This document shows positions 9,132 to 18,170 of a DNA stretch of 64,000 bases, piece by piece. Each line of letters opens with the position of its first letter. The first letter of the stretch is position 1. Below the pieces are notes generated by a model, which worked only from the letters and a program-made list of their open reading frames with translations, did not search any database and was not told the DNA's origin. The stretch is from Cognataquiflexum rubidum (lineage in GTDB: Bacteria; Bacteroidota; Bacteroidia; Cytophagales; Cyclobacteriaceae). The translations under genes were made by a program, and so were the position numbers. The stretch is from the NCBI RefSeq assembly GCF_022538115.1, contig NZ_JAKZAL010000015.1, positions 1-64,000 on the forward strand. The letters are read 5' to 3'.

Positions 9132-10058
9132 GGGCAAAAAGATCTCTGCCATCATACATCGGACACTTCCTCCACCTATTTTTTCAATGGTTGGGATTTT
9201 CGGGACGAGGATTTCCGTGTATCTTTTGATGGTATTGATCTGGACCTCACCGAGAGAATGAAATGCCGAATCGGACATGACAGTGAATTTCTCCCCTTTT
9301 ATGTTCTGTATTTCAAGCATATTACCTGCAAACTGAAATTTCTGCTTAGACGTAATGGGAATCATTTTCTTTCCGGTTTTTTCCAGATATTCCTGTACTT
9401 TAAGCTTTTCAGACGCTAGCGGAATACTGTCCAAACAGACAACAGCAATCTCAGACCCCACATGCATCATGACATTAGTATGGTAAATCGGGGAAGCAGC
9501 ACCATTTATGACTTGGGTCGCATCAAAGTCGACAATCTCAAATCCCATTAATTTCCCAAAATATCCTAAAGGCGTACTGTGTGTCCTTTGTGACCTGCAG
9601 GCATAGGCGACTTTATTGATTCTATCCAGGATCAAACTTCCCGTTCCCTCCAAGAATTGCCCGTCCTGCTCAAAAAAAGTCAGGTCAATTATTTCAGAAA
9701 TCTTAAAACCTTTATTGATCAGGATTTCAATGATGTCTTTTCTCCTTTCCAACCTCCTGTTTGGAGAAAACATGGGATAAAGCACCAATTTCCCGTCCTG
9801 ATGCGTGCTAAACCAGTTGTTGGGGAAAATGGCATCGGTTTTTTTGGGTGAGCTTGTATCATCCACCACCAAAACATCTACACCCTTTTGTTGAAGTGAA
9901 GAAACAAAAGCATCAAATTCCCGCTGGGCTATTGTATTGACTTCATCCGCATTGCGGTCATCCTTTTGTTGGTAAAAGTTGTTTTCGGCAGTTTCTGGGT
10001 TAAAACCAAAATTTGTAGGCCTAACCATTAAAATGTGGGAAGTAATTTGATTTGTCAT
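9123..10058 (-). CDS. ctlX: Citrulline-utilization hydrolase, CtlX type (amidinotransferase fold)
   Basis: 311 residues of the guanidino-group-modifying superfamily (arginine deiminase/DDAH/amidinotransferase). Motifs: N-terminal ILMVRPTNFGFN, FPNNWFSTH, the catalytic His region HTNVMMHVG and a nucleophile Cys near the C-terminus (GGGSVRCMMAE). This arrangement matches CtlX, reported to act on citrulline. The next upstream gene (10078) is 19 bp away, so the two may share a transcript. Confidence 0.85.
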   Translation of the reverse strand: MTNQITSHILMVRPTNFGFNPETAENNFYQQKDDRNADEVNTIAQREFDAFVSSLQQKGVDVLVVDDTSSPKKTDAIFPNNWFSTHQDGKLVLYPMFSPNRRLERRKDIIEILINKGFKISEIIDLTFFEQDGQFLEGTGSLILDRINKVAYACRSQRTHSTPLGYFGKLMGFEIVDFDATQVINGAASPIYHTNVMMHVGSEIAVVCLDSIPLASEKLKVQEYLEKTGKKMIPITSKQKFQFAGNMLEIQNIKGEKFTVMSDSAFHSLGEVQINTIKRYTEILVPKIPTIEKIGGGSVRCMMAEIFLPLM

Positions 10059-10077
10059 AAAGTTCTGGTCAGGAATA

Positions 10078-10980
10078 TTACTTTCGATTGTACCTATACA
10101 ATGCAGGTTCTATGTTGAACCTTTTTTCACTCAAGGTGAAATAACTTTTTCCATTGGGGTGAAAGCCAATCGCCTCACCTTGTGGTTCAGGCTTATAGGG
10201 CAAAATCAACGGGTCACGGGCCAAGGCCTGAGGGATGGTTTCATTTTCATTTCTTTTCCAATAATAAACAGTAAAGTAATTTTTGATCAAAATCTCTTTA
10301 CCATCACTCGAAATATCCCCCGCTACCGACATCGTAAACGGCAATTCCATCACCTTCTCCAACACAGCCTCTTTCTTTTCAAATGCCTCTTGGGTGGTTC
10401 TGTAGAGAATATTCAGGCTATCACGCTTCGTCAAAATAAAAATGTCTTTCGTAATCGGGTCTACTATAAGAGTCTCCGCATCTTTGGCCCCATCCGGGTA
10501 GCTCAGTTTCAATATCTCAGGCTCCACTTCCATCGCTTCTAAAAATTGCTCCGGTTCGGGAAATCGATAAATGAAAACATTGGTATACCTTGCCTGATTA
10601 TCTCCAATTTCACCTACGTATATGTAATTCAGTTTTGGATCCGGACCCGGACCAACGGCAATGTCTTCCCAATCTCGGTTCCAAACACCTTTGAGTTTGA
10701 ATACTGTCAAACCTTTTCCCAAGGTATCAATTACAAATATCTTTCTCCCTCCCCCACTGTCATTGTGGGTGTAAATCAGACCATCATGGGTTTTAGAAAA
10801 CGCTATACCGCTCGCCTCGTCGATTTCCTTGTTTTCTAAAGTCCCAACACTGATTTGATTTGTGAAAAAATGTTGATCAGCCTCTTTTTCAAGCCTGACC
10901 AATTTTGGCTGGGGGATATTCAGCATCAGCATGGATGGGAAAAAATACAAAAACAAAAACAACCTCATGTATTCACTCAT
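10078..10980 (-). CDS. Exported beta-propeller-like protein, paralog A
   Basis: 300 residues, N-terminal hydrophobic signal-like segment, then repeated strand-rich blocks: ASGIAFSKTHDGLIYTHNDS, a WNRDWEDIAVGP block, YIYVGEIGDNQARY, and a tail with PYKPEPQGEAIGFHPNGKSY. These resemble SdiA-regulated/phytase-like six-bladed propellers that bind metals or ligands through acidic loops, but no activity can be assigned. The downstream ATG at 10968 (MRLFLFLYFF) would start the signal peptide more neatly. It is clearly homologous to the lipoprotein at 11149-12090. Confidence 0.75.
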   Translation of the reverse strand: MSEYMRLFLFLYFFPSMLMLNIPQPKLVRLEKEADQHFFTNQISVGTLENKEIDEASGIAFSKTHDGLIYTHNDSGGGRKIFVIDTLGKGLTVFKLKGVWNRDWEDIAVGPGPDPKLNYIYVGEIGDNQARYTNVFIYRFPEPEQFLEAMEVEPEILKLSYPDGAKDAETLIVDPITKDIFILTKRDSLNILYRTTQEAFEKKEAVLEKVMELPFTMSVAGDISSDGKEILIKNYFTVYYWKRNENETIPQALARDPLILPYKPEPQGEAIGFHPNGKSYFTLSEKRFNIEPALYRYNRK

Positions 10981-11148
10981 TTCTAAGTCTCTCTTTAATT
11001 ATGGATAACAAAGTTCGGGCTTTTTTGGGTTTGGCAAAGTTAATTTTTGTTGGGATTCTAAACCATACAGGGCTTGGGCGATAAGAAATAATCGAGCTAT
11101 TCATTGATTCAACAAAATCTGACCGATTAAATTCAATTAACTTCCCCC

Positions 11149-12090
11149 TTATTTCCTTTTGTAATAGTTCAAATCAGGAATGATCCCATCATTCCATTCG
11201 CTAAGTGTAAAATATCCACCTTTATCATCGAAGCAAATTGCTTCTCCCTGTTCTTCTTTTTCGTAAGGTGCAAAAGACGGAATGCTCTCCAACAATGCTA
11301 CCAAGGATTGGTCTGTGGTTTTTTTCCAAAAGAAAATTTTATCATAATTCTTGATCAAAACTTCATTGCCATCTTCAGAGACTGTTCCCGCCGTTGCGAT
11401 TCTAAAAGGAAAAGTACCGGCACGAATAGCTGTGTTTAATTTATCTGTCTTTTGAGGATAGGGCAAGGAAAATAGCAATGAGAAAATATCCCTTTTGGTG
11501 ACCAAAAAAATATCCTTGGTAATGGGATCTACCAACAATGCTTCAACGTCATGGCTTTTGTCAGGATATTCAAAAAGGATTTTTTCCAAGGGTAATTCTA
11601 AGTCTATGGTTTTAGACCGGTGAGATTCTTCAAACTTTGGCTCTTCAAAGCGGTATATAGTATAATCTTTATACTCCTGGTTATTGTCGCCAATGTCTCC
11701 AATATATAGGTAATTTTTTCCGGACTCAGGACCTAGACTGATTTCAATGTCCTCCCAATCTCTATTTTCCGCTCCTTTAATCTTATATTCAGCAACCGTC
11801 TCCCCATTGGTGATATCAAGCAGGTAAAGGCTGTTGGTATTCCCTTTGTCTTGAATAGTCCAAACAAAACCGGTGTTGTAACGACTGTAAGCAAGTCCCG
11901 AACCCTCTTTTAATCCGACTTTACCTCTTGCTTCGGCTTTTGGTTCAAAAAAATCAGAATTCTTTAAATCGCTTAATTTATAATCAGACTTAAAAGGAAT
12001 ATTTCCTCCTGGGTTGTTTTCCGGAGCTTCATTCTCCTTGCAAGCAAATAGAAGGATTACCAAAAAAGGAAGATAAAAATAAAATTTCAT
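11149..12090 (-). CDS. Lipoprotein, propeller-like, paralog B
   Basis: 313 residues. Signal peptide with lipobox LLFAC (Cys at residue 17), then a Pro/Asn-rich linker. The body repeats the blocks seen in the 10078-10980 protein: SGLAYSRYNTGFVWTIQD, AENRDWEDIEISLGPESG, YLYIGDIGDNNQEY, DVEALLVDPITKDIFLVTKRD and EEQGEAICFDDKG. Function unknown. The 168-bp gap between the two paralogs suggests separate transcription after a tandem duplication. Confidence 0.78.
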   Translation of the reverse strand: MKFYFYLPFLVILLFACKENEAPENNPGGNIPFKSDYKLSDLKNSDFFEPKAEARGKVGLKEGSGLAYSRYNTGFVWTIQDKGNTNSLYLLDITNGETVAEYKIKGAENRDWEDIEISLGPESGKNYLYIGDIGDNNQEYKDYTIYRFEEPKFEESHRSKTIDLELPLEKILFEYPDKSHDVEALLVDPITKDIFLVTKRDIFSLLFSLPYPQKTDKLNTAIRAGTFPFRIATAGTVSEDGNEVLIKNYDKIFFWKKTTDQSLVALLESIPSFAPYEKEEQGEAICFDDKGGYFTLSEWNDGIIPDLNYYKRK

Positions 12091-12183
12091 CGATTATGTA
12101 GATTGGAATTATGGCTGAAAGGTAAGAATAAAATTATTGTTGCTTGCCTTGTTTGAAATTCCAACACAGACAACTGATTAAAA

Positions 12184-12218
12184 CAAAAAAATAGGCGAAC
12201 AATTTCCCGTTCACCTAT
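12184..12218 (-). terminator. Rho-independent terminator of clpC
   Basis: Minus strand: ATAGGTGAAC / GTTCGCCTAT stem of 10 pairs (one G-U), 8-nt loop (12201-12208), then a run of seven T (12184-12190). It starts 23 bp after the clpC stop. Confidence 0.85.
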
Positions 12219-12240
12219 CTCTAATAAAAGCTTTGTGTTT

Positions 12241-14769
12241 TTATTCTGCTTTCTCTTTTTTCTCTACTGTAATGGTCAATTCATCTCCTTCTCCTGAATA
12301 ATCTGCCATGATGATGTCGTTTTCGGAAAGTTCACCTTTAAGAATTTCCTCCGCCAACGCATCTTCAAGATACCTTTGGATTGCCCTGTTCAGAGGTCTT
12401 GCACCATACTGTTGGTCATAGCCTTTGTCAGCAAGGAAATCTTTGGCTTTATCAGTCAATTGGATAGAATAACCCAAGTCAGTGATTCTTTTGAACAATT
12501 TGCTCAAGCTGATATCAATGATCTTATGGATATGATCTTTATCCAGAGAATTAAACACCACTACATCATCCAATCTGTTTAAGAATTCAGGGCTGAATGC
12601 TTTCCTTAGCGCGCTTTGGATCGTTGACTTCATGACATCATCCATACTTGTGGATTTTGCTTTGGATGCAAATCCAATGCCCGCACCAAAATCCTTCAAG
12701 TCTCTAACTCCAATATTGGAAGTCATGATGATGATTGTGTTTCTAAAATCTACCCTTCTGCCCAATCCATCCGTCAAGATTCCGTCATCCAATACCTGAA
12801 GCAGGATATTGAACACGTCGGGATGCGCTTTTTCAATTTCATCCAGAAGCACCACAGAATAAGGCTTTCTTCTGACTTTCTCTGTCAGCTGTCCACCTTC
12901 TTCATATCCGACATATCCCGGAGGCGCTCCCACAAGTCGGGAAACACTGAATTTTTCCATGTATTCCGACATGTCAATTCTTATGAGCGCATCGTCTTTG
13001 TCGAAAAGATAGTTGGCAAGCATCTTTGCAAGCTCTGTTTTTCCTACCCCGGTAGGGCCAAGGAAGATGAATGAACCGATTGGTTTTTTCGGGTCTTTCA
13101 ATCCCACTCTTGTTCTTTGGATGGCTTTTGAAAGCTTCTTGATCGCTTCTTCCTGACCGATGACTTTAGCCTGAAGCTCTTCGTTCATGTTTAGAAGTTT
13201 CAATCCTTCATTCTGTGCAATCCTTTTGGCGGGAATGCCCGTCATCATGGCAATAACTTCTGCAACGTTATCTTCCTCTACAGTGTAGCGTTTAGTCTTG
13301 CTATCTTCTTCCCACTTGGCTTTCGCATTTTCTAATTGCTCAAGGAGTTTTTTCTCCTTGTCTCTCAATTGGGCGGCTTCTTCGTATTTCTGGCTTTTTA
13401 CAACACGGTTTTTTTCCACCTTGATTTTCTCCACTTCTTCTTCCAATCTCAGAATATCTTCCGGAACATGGATATTATTGATGTGGACTCTAGCACCGGC
13501 TTCATCAAGAATATCGATCGCTTTGTCAGGAAGGAATCTGTCTGAGATATACCTGTCAGAAAGTTTCACACAGGCTTCTATTGCCTCAGGCGTGTAGATT
13601 ACATTGTGGTGGTCTTCGTATTTGTCCTTGATATTATTGAGGATTTGAATGGTTTCCTCGGGTGTAGTAGCATCTACCATCACCATTTGGAACCTTCTGG
13701 CTAAAGCGCCGTCTTTTTCGATATACTGTCTGTATTCGTCTAAAGTGGTGGCTCCTATGCATTGGATTTCTCCTCGGGCCAATGCCGGTTTGAACATGTT
13801 GGAAGCATCCAAAGATCCGCTGGCACCACCGGCACCAACAATAGTATGCAACTCGTCTATAAACAGAATCACACTGGGAGACTTTTCGAGCTCGTTCATG
13901 ACGGCTTTCATTCTCTCTTCAAATTGACCTCTATATTTTGTACCTGCCACCAAAGATGCCAAGTCCAAGGTTACCACGCGCTTGTTAAACAAAACACGGG
14001 AAACTTTTTTCTGTACAATTCTCAAAGCCAAACCTTCAGCAATGGCAGTTTTACCTACACCAGGCTCTCCGATAAGGATAGGGTTGTTTTTCTTTCTTCT
14101 TGAAAGAATCTGAGCAACCCTTTCGATTTCTTTTTCTCTCCCAATGATCGGATCCAACTTGTCATCTTCAGCCATCTTGGTAAGGTCTCTTCCAAAGTTA
14201 TCAAGAACCGGAGTTCTGGATTTTTCTCCCGTAGTTTTGGAGGCTCCTGATGCACTTCCTGATGAAGAACCGAACAATTTCGAACCGTCCTCGTCCGGAT
14301 CGTCGGCTTCTGCTTTTGCACGGGGAGCAGAATCTGTTTGGAATTCCAACATCTCTTTCACAGAGTCATAGTTGGTGTCGAACTTATGGAGGATTTGAGT
14401 CGCAATGTTGTCCTCATCCCTCAGGATTGATAACAACAAATGCTCGGTTCCGATAAGTTGGCTCTTGAATATTTTAGCTTCCAAATAGGTAATTTTCAAA
14501 ACCTTTTCGGATTGCCTTGTCAACGGGATGTTAGCAAGGTTTTTTACATTGTGCGTAGCTGTACCTTTTACAGCCCTTTCGATAGAATTGCGAAGCTCGT
14601 CAAGTGGCACACCCAACTTCTTCAATATGGAAACAGCCACTCCTTCCCCTTCTCGAATCATACCCAGCAAGAGGTGCTCTGTACCGATATAATCATGACC
14701 CAACCGCAAAGCTTCTTCACGACTGAGAGAGATCACCTCTTTTACCCTGTTTGAAAATTTTGCTTCCAT
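12241..14769 (-). CDS. clpC: ATP-dependent Clp protease ATPase subunit ClpC
   Basis: 842-residue Hsp100 unfoldase that feeds ClpP. N domain with two Clp_N repeats (about 1-145, with GTEHLLLG/GTEHLLLS), a Ser/Gly/Asp-rich linker (145-185), AAA1 with Walker A GEPGVGKT (234-241) and Walker B ILFIDELH, a UVR segment (about 440-475) that marks ClpC rather than ClpB, and AAA2 with Walker A GPTGVGKT (571-578) and VVLLDEIEKAHP. The start ATG has a purine-rich AAAGGA 6 bp upstream. It is last of the minus-strand run Nudix-YciO-WbqC-clpC. Confidence 0.97.
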   Translation of the reverse strand: MEAKFSNRVKEVISLSREEALRLGHDYIGTEHLLLGMIREGEGVAVSILKKLGVPLDELRNSIERAVKGTATHNVKNLANIPLTRQSEKVLKITYLEAKIFKSQLIGTEHLLLSILRDEDNIATQILHKFDTNYDSVKEMLEFQTDSAPRAKAEADDPDEDGSKLFGSSSGSASGASKTTGEKSRTPVLDNFGRDLTKMAEDDKLDPIIGREKEIERVAQILSRRKKNNPILIGEPGVGKTAIAEGLALRIVQKKVSRVLFNKRVVTLDLASLVAGTKYRGQFEERMKAVMNELEKSPSVILFIDELHTIVGAGGASGSLDASNMFKPALARGEIQCIGATTLDEYRQYIEKDGALARRFQMVMVDATTPEETIQILNNIKDKYEDHHNVIYTPEAIEACVKLSDRYISDRFLPDKAIDILDEAGARVHINNIHVPEDILRLEEEVEKIKVEKNRVVKSQKYEEAAQLRDKEKKLLEQLENAKAKWEEDSKTKRYTVEEDNVAEVIAMMTGIPAKRIAQNEGLKLLNMNEELQAKVIGQEEAIKKLSKAIQRTRVGLKDPKKPIGSFIFLGPTGVGKTELAKMLANYLFDKDDALIRIDMSEYMEKFSVSRLVGAPPGYVGYEEGGQLTEKVRRKPYSVVLLDEIEKAHPDVFNILLQVLDDGILTDGLGRRVDFRNTIIIMTSNIGVRDLKDFGAGIGFASKAKSTSMDDVMKSTIQSALRKAFSPEFLNRLDDVVVFNSLDKDHIHKIIDISLSKLFKRITDLGYSIQLTDKAKDFLADKGYDQQYGARPLNRAIQRYLEDALAEEILKGELSENDIIMADYSGEGDELTITVEKKEKAE

Positions 14770-14831
14770 TTATTTCCTTTCTAAATTTTATTTTAAATCT
14801 GTAATAATGTTACCGAATTTGTTTTAAAAAC

Positions 14832-14851
14832 ACAATCTATTTACAGATTGT
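14832..14851 (-). terminator. Small inverted repeat between wbqC-like gene and clpC
   Basis: ACAATCT / AGATTGT, 7 pairs around a 6-nt loop, touching the WbqC stop and followed on the minus strand by GTTTTT. It may be a weak terminator or an operator site for clpC; the stem is too AT-rich to decide. Confidence 0.35.
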
Positions 14852-15484
14852 TCAATGATTTTTTTTTGATTGTATGAGGACTTCATTCGATTCCGGACCC
14901 ATGCAAAACAACAAATCAAGAATGCTAAGGTTGGGAACAAAGTCTAAGCCAAACAATTGCGTGTAAATAACGGGTGTCATGATGTCTCTTTCACCATACC
15001 CCTCCTTGGCATAGATTATTCCCCTGATATCGGCAGATACGGGCAAAATGTCAAAATTTGACTCCACTTTAAGCTTCACCTTCAGTTTGAGTAGTTTCAG
15101 ACAAACTGTCAGTAAGTCCAGATTCATTTCAAACAAAAACGTCATGTTTTTGTCAAAGACTTGGTCAAAATACGGGTAGAAATATTCAAAAAATGGTGCT
15201 TTGCCATAAGCACTTTGGATTCCCCGCAGGTGGACATTTTTCCACTTTTGGTTATAATCAATTTTCACCTCTTTATAGAGTTGTTTTTTACTGCTTCCGA
15301 TAACAGGAACCGACAGGACATCCATCTTATTCGCCAACAATATATGGGCTCTATTTCTGTAAGTCTGCTTCTGAAATCTCTCTGTCGGATCTATAAAAAT
15401 TTCTTCACAATCCTGAATTGCTACGAAAAATTCGATTGGCGGCAAATAAAAAAGATCGGTGATGATGGTGTTTTCTTGGTTCAA
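14852..15484 (-). CDS. WbqC-like family protein
   Basis: 210 residues. WbqC family (PF08889), often linked to polysaccharide or glycolipid gene sets and of unclear activity. Typical motifs are YLPPIEFF near the N-terminus, RFQKQTYRNRAHI, and the segment after it ending WKNVHLRGIQSAYGKAPFF. The start is TTG at 15482-15484: an in-frame stop lies four codons further upstream and there is no ATG that keeps the YLPP block. It lies 65 bp after the YciO-like gene. Confidence 0.85.
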   Translation of the reverse strand: MNQENTIITDLFYLPPIEFFVAIQDCEEIFIDPTERFQKQTYRNRAHILLANKMDVLSVPVIGSSKKQLYKEVKIDYNQKWKNVHLRGIQSAYGKAPFFEYFYPYFDQVFDKNMTFLFEMNLDLLTVCLKLLKLKVKLKVESNFDILPVSADIRGIIYAKEGYGERDIMTPVIYTQLFGLDFVPNLSILDLLFCMGPESNEVLIQSKKNH

Positions 15485-15549
15485 ATGATCCCGAATTTAA
15501 ATGGGTAAATATTCAAACAATTTCTTTTGTAAAAACCTTTGTGTTGCCT

Positions 15550-16185
15550 TTAATACCCCATGATGTCCTCCACGGAGCCCAAACCTTGACGGACTACTTC
15601 TATCTCCTCACCGGTGCAATCCAAAATAGTGGATCCCACATTGTTGCCATATCCGCCATCTATGACCACATCAACCAAATCTCTGAATTTTTCATATATC
15701 AATTCAGGATCTGTACTGTATTCTATAATATCATCTTCATCGCGGATAGAGGTCGTCAATATCGGGGATCCTAACTCTTTCACCAGCAATCTGGGTATGG
15801 CGTGGTCAGGAACCCTGATACCCACTGTTTTTTTGTTGCTATTGAGGATTTTGGGGACAGAATTATTGGCTTCCAAGATGAATGTATAGGGTCCCGGCAG
15901 TGCTTTTTTCATCATCTTGAAAACAGGCGTACTCAAAGCACGCGTATATTCAGAGATATTGCTCAGGTCATAGCAGATAAAAGAAAAATTATGCTTTTTC
16001 ACTTTAATTCCTTTGATCTGGGCAATCCGTTCTACCGCTCGAAGGTTGTGGATGTTGCATCCCATCCCATAAACTGTATCTGTGGGATAAATAATCACTC
16101 CTCCGTCAAGTAGAATGTTGACGATTTTCTGGATTTTCCTTGGGTCAGGATTCTCAGGGTATAGTTTGATAAATTCGGCAGCCAT
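15550..16185 (-). CDS. Sua5/YciO/YrdC family protein, YciO-like
   Basis: 211 residues. The YrdC-like fold makes threonylcarbamoyl-AMP for tRNA t6A in TsaC/Sua5; YciO members keep the fold but their role is less certain. Motifs seen: [15 protein letters not shown] (residues 28-42), [23 protein letters not shown] and [11 protein letters not shown]. The basic motif reads KKHNFSFIC, as in YciO, rather than the KxRP form of TsaC, so I favour YciO. It starts 26 bp after the upstream Nudix gene. Confidence 0.85.
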   Translation of the reverse strand: MAAEFIKLYPENPDPRKIQKIVNILLDGGVIIYPTDTVYGMGCNIHNLRAVERIAQIKGIKVKKHNFSFICYDLSNISEYTRALSTPVFKMMKKALPGPYTFILEANNSVPKILNSNKKTVGIRVPDHAIPRLLVKELGSPILTTSIRDEDDIIEYSTDPELIYEKFRDLVDVVIDGGYGNNVGSTILDCTGEEIEVVRQGLGSVEDIMGY

Positions 16186-16211
16186 GGAAGCTTTGAAATT
16201 CGTTGGTTAAG

Positions 16212-16619
16212 TCAATGGTTTGCTTTAAACCATTCGATGAAGTCAAAAACAATGGGTACATCCGCCTCAGCCCAGTCCAACAGCAGAAGATTTTCAGGTT
16301 CTATCCAAAGGATTTGCTGATGCTCTTTGATGACCAAATGTCCACTTATATAGCCACAAAGAAAAGGAATAAGTTCAATTTCCTTTCCTTCTGTATAGGA
16401 ATGAAAGTTGCTTCTAAATGCTTTTTTAACCTCAATGTCGATGTTAAGTTCTTCCCTGATCTCTCTGATCAGACATTTTTCTGCAGATTCATTGGCTTCA
16501 AGTTTTCCACCGGGAAATTCCCATTTAAATGGCAAATCCATTTTTCCACTTCTTTGGGCAACGAGGATTTTTCCATTTTTGAGGATGATCGCACAGCTGA
16601 CTCTTACAGTTTTTGCCAT
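16212..16619 (-). CDS. Nudix (deoxy)nucleoside triphosphate pyrophosphohydrolase, MutT-like
   Basis: 135 residues. Nudix box complete: GGKLEANES..CLIREIREEL (about residues 37-59), with the REIREEL metal-binding core. N-terminal VSCAIILKNGKILVAQR and the WEFPGGK segment match MutT/CTP-pyrophosphohydrolase proteins that hydrolyse damaged dNTPs such as 8-oxo-dGTP. It is first of the minus-strand run leading to clpC and divergent from mltG. Confidence 0.88.
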   Translation of the reverse strand: MAKTVRVSCAIILKNGKILVAQRSGKMDLPFKWEFPGGKLEANESAEKCLIREIREELNIDIEVKKAFRSNFHSYTEGKEIELIPFLCGYISGHLVIKEHQQILWIEPENLLLLDWAEADVPIVFDFIEWFKANH

Positions 16620-16669
16620 AACATGGAGGATAGGGTTAAAGGAAATGCCTGCCCTTGAACAAAAATCTC

Positions 16670-16677
16670 TATTTTTG
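16670..16677 (+). promoter_or_regulatory. Bacteroidota -7 box candidate for mltG
   Basis: TATTTTTG fits TAnnTTTG, 29 bp before the mltG ATG at 16707 and between two divergent genes. No TTG at the exact -33 spacing. Confidence 0.45.
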
Positions 16678-16706
16678 CGGTTATTCTATTGTTGCCTCCC
16701 AATTAT

Positions 16707-17750
16707 ATGTTCAAAGACAATAAAACAAAATATTACTTTATTGCCGTGATCACTATCTCGGTCCTCTTCACTTCCTTGTCCTTTTACTTTTATCAGGCAT
16801 TTTTCAGCCCAAATGCACTCACAGATAAAGAAGAGTCTTACACTTTGAAAATCCCCAGCAATGCCACTTTTCAAATGGTGTCTGACAGCCTCTACCAGAA
16901 TAGAGTTATTCATGACTTGATTTCATTCAGTTTTGTTGCAAAAGTATTGGGATACCAAAAAGCTGTAAAACCGGGCTTGTACGTCATTCCTGCAAAAACA
17001 AGCAACCTCAATCTGATCCGACTCCTGAGGTCAGGGAGGCAAACCCCGGTTAAACTGACTTTCAACAATGTCAGGACCAAGGAGGATCTCGCAGAAAAAA
17101 TCACCAAAAACCTGGAAGTTAACCAAGACGAGTTCATGGACTTGATCACAGATTCTGCCTATATCCGCAAATTCGGGTTTGAAGAAGAAACCATCATGGG
17201 GATGTTTATCCCAAATACCTATGAAATATGGTGGAACACCGGTGCTGAAAAACTTTTTGACAGGATGTACAAAGAGTATGGGAATTACTGGACTGCTGAA
17301 AGATTGGCTAAAGCGAAAAAACTAGGATTGACTCAAAACGAAGTCTCCACTTTGGCTTCGATTGTACAAGCCGAAACTCAAAAATCAGACGAAAGACCCA
17401 AGGTAGCCGGTGTGTATCTGAATAGACTCAGAATTAACATGGCACTTCAGGCGGATCCGACCCTTGTTTTTGCTGTTGGAGATTTCAATCTAAAAAGAGT
17501 TTTGAATGTCCATAAGGAAATCGACAGTCCCTACAACACCTATAAATATCCGGGATTACCCCCAGGACCGATTAATCTCCCAGAGATCTCGGCTCTAGAA
17601 GCTGTCTTGAATTATGAAGACCACGACTATTTATATTTCTGTGCCAAGGAGGACTTTTCAGGTTACCATGCCTTTGCAAAAGATTACAATGAACACATGA
17701 ATAATGCCCGCAGGTACCAAGCTGCATTAAACAAATCAAAAATATTCTGA
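16707..17750 (+). CDS. mltG: Endolytic murein transglycosylase MltG
   Basis: 347 residues. YceG-like lytic transglycosylase that cuts nascent glycan strands at the inner membrane. One membrane anchor at about residues 9-30, a LysM-like segment (YTLKIPSNATFQMVSDSL), then the catalytic domain with LASIVQAETQ (catalytic Glu near residue 223), VYLNRLRINMALQADPT and YNTYKYPGLPPGPI. The start is the ATG at 16707; a TTG at 16689 is in frame but adds nothing. The thioesterase gene starts 1 bp after its stop. Confidence 0.94.
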   Translation: MFKDNKTKYYFIAVITISVLFTSLSFYFYQAFFSPNALTDKEESYTLKIPSNATFQMVSDSLYQNRVIHDLISFSFVAKVLGYQKAVKPGLYVIPAKTSNLNLIRLLRSGRQTPVKLTFNNVRTKEDLAEKITKNLEVNQDEFMDLITDSAYIRKFGFEEETIMGMFIPNTYEIWWNTGAEKLFDRMYKEYGNYWTAERLAKAKKLGLTQNEVSTLASIVQAETQKSDERPKVAGVYLNRLRINMALQADPTLVFAVGDFNLKRVLNVHKEIDSPYNTYKYPGLPPGPINLPEISALEAVLNYEDHDYLYFCAKEDFSGYHAFAKDYNEHMNNARRYQAALNKSKIF

Positions 17751-17751
17751 C

Positions 17752-18159
17752 ATGTTCCAAGCTGAAACCAAAATAAGAGTCCGGTACGCAGAAACAGACC
17801 AAATGGGATATGTGTATTATGGAAACTACGCCATGTATTTTGAAGTGGCAAGGGTCGAAGCGCTTCGATCTGCAGGCTTTTCATACAAGCAGATGGAGGA
17901 TGACGGGATCATCATGCCGGTATTGGACCTACATACACAGTTTATCAAACCGGGTAAATATGACGAGCTGCTGACCATCAAGACAACGATACCCGAAATG
18001 CCAGGAATAAGGATAAAGTTTGAGTATGAAGTCAGCAATGAATCCGAGGCACTGATTACCAAAGGCTGGACTGCTTTGACTTTTTTGAAAAAAGAAAGCC
18101 ACAAACCCTGCAGACCATCCCAATATTTGCTAGATTTATTACGTCCATATTTCCAGTAA
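17752..18159 (+). CDS. Acyl-CoA thioesterase, YbgC/FadM-like hot-dog fold
   Basis: 135 residues. 4-hydroxybenzoyl-CoA-thioesterase-type hot-dog protein. The catalytic motif VRYAETDQMGYVYYGNY (about residues 10-26) contains the active-site Asp. Substrate is probably acyl-CoA, unassigned. Tightly packed after mltG (1 bp) and 11 bp before the YihY gene, so part of one operon. Confidence 0.88.
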   Translation: MFQAETKIRVRYAETDQMGYVYYGNYAMYFEVARVEALRSAGFSYKQMEDDGIIMPVLDLHTQFIKPGKYDELLTIKTTIPEMPGIRIKFEYEVSNESEALITKGWTALTFLKKESHKPCRPSQYLLDLLRPYFQ

Positions 18160-18170
18160 TCCATTTTTAA

